Positions 11,673 to 13,754 of a stretch of DNA of 13,754 nucleotides are shown here, piece after piece. The position numbers and the translations under genes were made by a program. The DNA is taken from positions 1-13,754 of the forward strand of contig DNCV01000035.1 of NCBI GenBank assembly GCA_003484395.1. The letters run 5' to 3'. The notes beneath the pieces were generated by a model, which had not been told where the DNA came from, made no database searches, and was given only the letters and a program-made list of their open reading frames with translations. The DNA comes from Dehalococcoidia bacterium (GTDB lineage Bacteria; Chloroflexota; Dehalococcoidia; GIF9; UBA5629). How positions within the stretch are numbered: the stretch's first letter is position 1; each line of letters opens with the position of its first letter.

Positions 11673-13655
11673 CTATTTGGTAGATGCAGGCCCGTTTTTC
11701 GGCTCAGGCGGTTTGATGCCCAATCGTTTGGCGGTATGATCGCGTCCGCAGTAAAAGTTCAGCCAGGAAGCCGTTCCCTGCAAAGCCCAATCATTCGGGG
11801 GAACGATGTATTCGCCGATGGTATCTTCCTTATGATGGCCTTTGAGGCGTTCGTAGGCTCTCACCCAGATGCACTGCCGCTCATTGGGATAGACCTCGCA
11901 CCATCCGTCCTGGCTGCCGCCGCACGGGCCGTTCCTCTGGTTTTTAGGGCATTGCGATATCGGGCAAAGAAACGCGACATCGAACAGGCCGCAATCGCCG
12001 CAGTTCTGGCAATCGAACATGACCACCTTAGCAAGGTGCTCCATATCGGTGAAGACATGTTTCGGTATGTGCGTGCGGTCGATGCCGACAGCGATGGGAT
12101 GAAATGACTTGAAGCCCATGCTGTCCGGATTAAAAATGGTGGCATGCGCCAGACGGGAGAACTCATATATCGGAGGACGGGCTGCCTTTTCCTTTCTCGG
12201 AGACAGCTTGTCGGTATTCAGTCCGGTCTTATCATCTCTTTCAAAGAAATAGAAGCTGTCTTTCTGCGGGAAGTCGAATTCCGGCAAATAATCCTGCCAG
12301 TTATGCGACAGCTCTTCGCCATTGTCAATAATATGTTCAACCTGTTCGCAGGTGATATTGTATCCGCCGATATGAGCGCCGGCGTATCCCATTCCCTTAA
12401 CAATGGCGTATGTTTTGGCGGCGCGGTCCAGCCGTGCCTGCAGCCCTTTGTCTTTCGCCTTGCGCTCTTCGTCCAGTAAGGCCAGCATTTTATCGGTAAC
12501 AACGCATCCCGGCACCTGCCCGGCATTCATTACCTTTGCCAAGCCGTAGGTGATCACGTAGATATTCGCCAGCGCGGCAATATTGTAGTCGTTCACCTTG
12601 AGCCACTGGATCAACTCATGCAGCTTGCGCGCTTCGTAGCCGACCTGGGAAATGACGAACTTCGCTCCGGCCTCTATTTTCTTTTTCAGCTTGTAGTACT
12701 GGCACTTCTGTTCCGATTCAAACAGCTTGAACGGCGAGATGACTGCGCCGGCAAAGAAATCAGTGGGGGCAAGGAGCGTTTTCTTCCCAAAGCTCTCGAT
12801 TTCCAAGCCCTGATTCATTGTGCTGATTAGCTGCAGCCCCTGCACCGAGTCGAGGTCGAAAACCGGTTTCGGCATGGTGTTGAATCCGCTGGTCGCCGGG
12901 TAATCGCCGGTGAGGCACAGGACATTACGCACCTTCATTGCAGCGAGGCCATACAACAGGCTCTCGAATTCGTTTCTGTTTTTATCGCGGAGCGCCATAT
13001 GAACCAGCGGCTCCATGCCGATTCTTTTAATCTCCGAGCAGAGGATCTCTGCGGAGAGGGCAGGATTACCTCCGGGGTTGTCCGTGATGCTTACGGCGTG
13101 GATTTTGCCTTTTTGAGCGGCGATCCGGACGTTATCGAAAAGCTCTTCCTGCTTCATCTCGAATGCGCCGCGACCTGGAATCTGTTCCCATGTTACGGCG
13201 AACACATCGGGATGGAGGATCGCCTCCTTCAGTTTATTAGCCTGCCGGTCAACGCACGTATTCAGCCGTTCACGCAGCTTACTTATCTGTTCGCCGGATT
13301 CATCTCCGTCGCCGTGAATGGCGATATACTCATCGGCTCCCAAGCGCAGGCGCTCATCCGTCGTCACAACACGTTTTGCGCTATCTTTAGGACTGTAATC
13401 GACGAGCAGCAGGGAGATATTCCGTGTGATCCATCCCTCTTTCAGTTTCCAGTACAACTGGTACGCCGAATCGGGTGGATTAAGATAACCGAGCGCTATA
13501 ATGGACGGAAATTCCTTGCGGGCCATATTCAGTCCTTGCTGATAATCAACAGCATGAAGGACATGAAACGATGCCCCTGCTATCTTACTGATCAGATCGT
13601 GCAGCTCACTGTCGGCGCCGATGATTAGAAGCCTTTCCAATTTGCGTAGGATCAT
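11673..13655 (-). CDS. Methylenetetrahydrofolate reductase fusion: receiver-like domain + MetF-type domain + MTHFR C-terminal Cys-rich domain
   Basis: A 660-residue protein in three parts. Residues 1-135 look like a response-regulator receiver fold (LLIIGADSELHDLI; PSIIALGYLNPP; GADEYIAI), but Gly or Leu stands where the phosphoacceptor Asp is expected (about 55-56) and the usual Lys after GADDY is lacking. Residues about 145-450 are MetF-like: TWEQIPGRG with E157, PLVHMALRDKNRNEFESLL at 216-234, and LCLTGDYP with D251, matching the catalytic Glu/Asp and folate/flavin regions of MTHFR. Residues about 540-605 are the MTHFR_C domain with C549, C552, C555, C564, C569, C578, C586 and C595 (CPKNQRNGPCGGSQDGWCEV). 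In acetogens this domain is the separate MetV subunit and acts with MetF in the methyl branch of the Wood-Ljungdahl pathway. ATG 13655 has only a distant ribosome binding site (about 19 nt). The thioesterase follows after 30 nt. Confidence 0.88.
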   Translation of the reverse strand: MILRKLERLLIIGADSELHDLISKIAGASFHVLHAVDYQQGLNMARKEFPSIIALGYLNPPDSAYQLYWKLKEGWITRNISLLLVDYSPKDSAKRVVTTDERLRLGADEYIAIHGDGDESGEQISKLRERLNTCVDRQANKLKEAILHPDVFAVTWEQIPGRGAFEMKQEELFDNVRIAAQKGKIHAVSITDNPGGNPALSAEILCSEIKRIGMEPLVHMALRDKNRNEFESLLYGLAAMKVRNVLCLTGDYPATSGFNTMPKPVFDLDSVQGLQLISTMNQGLEIESFGKKTLLAPTDFFAGAVISPFKLFESEQKCQYYKLKKKIEAGAKFVISQVGYEARKLHELIQWLKVNDYNIAALANIYVITYGLAKVMNAGQVPGCVVTDKMLALLDEERKAKDKGLQARLDRAAKTYAIVKGMGYAGAHIGGYNITCEQVEHIIDNGEELSHNWQDYLPEFDFPQKDSFYFFERDDKTGLNTDKLSPRKEKAARPPIYEFSRLAHATIFNPDSMGFKSFHPIAVGIDRTHIPKHVFTDMEHLAKVVMFDCQNCGDCGLFDVAFLCPISQCPKNQRNGPCGGSQDGWCEVYPNERQCIWVRAYERLKGHHKEDTIGEYIVPPNDWALQGTASWLNFYCGRDHTAKRLGIKPPEPKNGPASTK

Positions 13656-13714
13656 AATGCAGGTAATTATAATCCTTCCTTGGGGAATTGACTAGAAACG
13701 ATTTATCTGGCATT

Positions 13715-13741
13715 ATGTCATTGATGTTAGACATCTGACAT
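13715..13741. repeat. Imperfect dyad upstream of the MTHFR fusion gene
   Basis: Outer arms ATGTCA (13715-13720) and TGACAT (13736-13741) enclose inner arms GATGT (13723-13727) and ACATC (13731-13735) around TAG. It is symmetric except for two extra bases on the left side. It lies 60-86 bp before the gene's ATG in a region with no gene (13656-13754), and may be an operator or a hairpin in a leader. Confidence 0.4.
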
Positions 13742-13754
13742 CCTCAGAAGTAGT

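Noticed and set aside
11673..13655. Long frames on the plus strand opposite the MTHFR gene (for example 12999-13628)
   Set aside because: They are mirror frames of a strongly recognisable minus-strand gene and show no family motifs.
1..13754. CRISPR arrays, insertion sequences, tRNA or rRNA genes
   Set aside because: I looked for regularly spaced repeats, transposase motifs and tRNA-like stretches and saw none; all gaps between genes are under 300 bp.

Overview
The window is about 13.75 kb of an ordinary bacterial chromosome with one small accessory module. The mix of genes points to an anaerobic Chloroflexota, probably of the class Dehalococcoidia. The clues are an archaeal-type (ApgM family) phosphoglycerate mutase homologue next to aspartokinase, the dnaA/obgE/nadD cluster, a QueH-type epoxyqueuosine reductase, and a methylenetetrahydrofolate reductase (MTHFR) carrying the Cys-rich C-terminal domain typical of Wood-Ljungdahl organisms. 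This placement is an inference from gene content; there is no rRNA in the window.

Left part (1-3014): the 3' end of an ApgM-family gene and aspartokinase form a plus-strand pair that suggests aspartate-family amino acid synthesis. A stand-alone NifU C-terminal-domain Fe-S scaffold runs convergently. It diverges from a two-gene operon in which a P-loop kinase of unassigned substrate overlaps a dCMP deaminase by 20 nt.

Centre (3015-7638, all minus strand): dnaA, then obgE-nadD (6 nt apart), then a small DEDD/YprB-type exonuclease, then queH. Between dnaA and obgE is an AT-rich stretch. It and its edges carry three copies of TTATCAACAA in both orientations plus tandem TTATCGACA/TTATGCACA sites, making it the best candidate replication origin here. 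DnaA has changed residues in Walker A, Walker B and the GRDHST DNA-binding signature. ObgE lacks the OCT domain and has Glu in place of the G3 Asp.

Right part (7639-9801): fmt is transcribed away from dnaA, probably from a promoter lying very close to its start codon. An AT-rich gap then leads to a type II toxin-antitoxin operon: an excisionase/MerR-like helix-turn-helix antitoxin and a PIN-domain (VapC-like) toxin. It has a near-consensus promoter whose -35 box is flanked by an inverted repeat, as expected for autoregulation.

Far right (9876-13754): an MFS efflux-type transporter is convergent with a minus-strand pair, a 660-residue MTHFR fusion followed by a PaaI-like hotdog thioesterase. 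The MTHFR fusion has a degenerate response-regulator receiver-like domain at its N terminus, a MetF-type barrel in the middle and the Cys-rich MTHFR C-terminal domain. Its upstream region holds a 27-bp imperfect dyad. The receiver-like fusion and the DnaA/origin combination are the most unusual items in the window.
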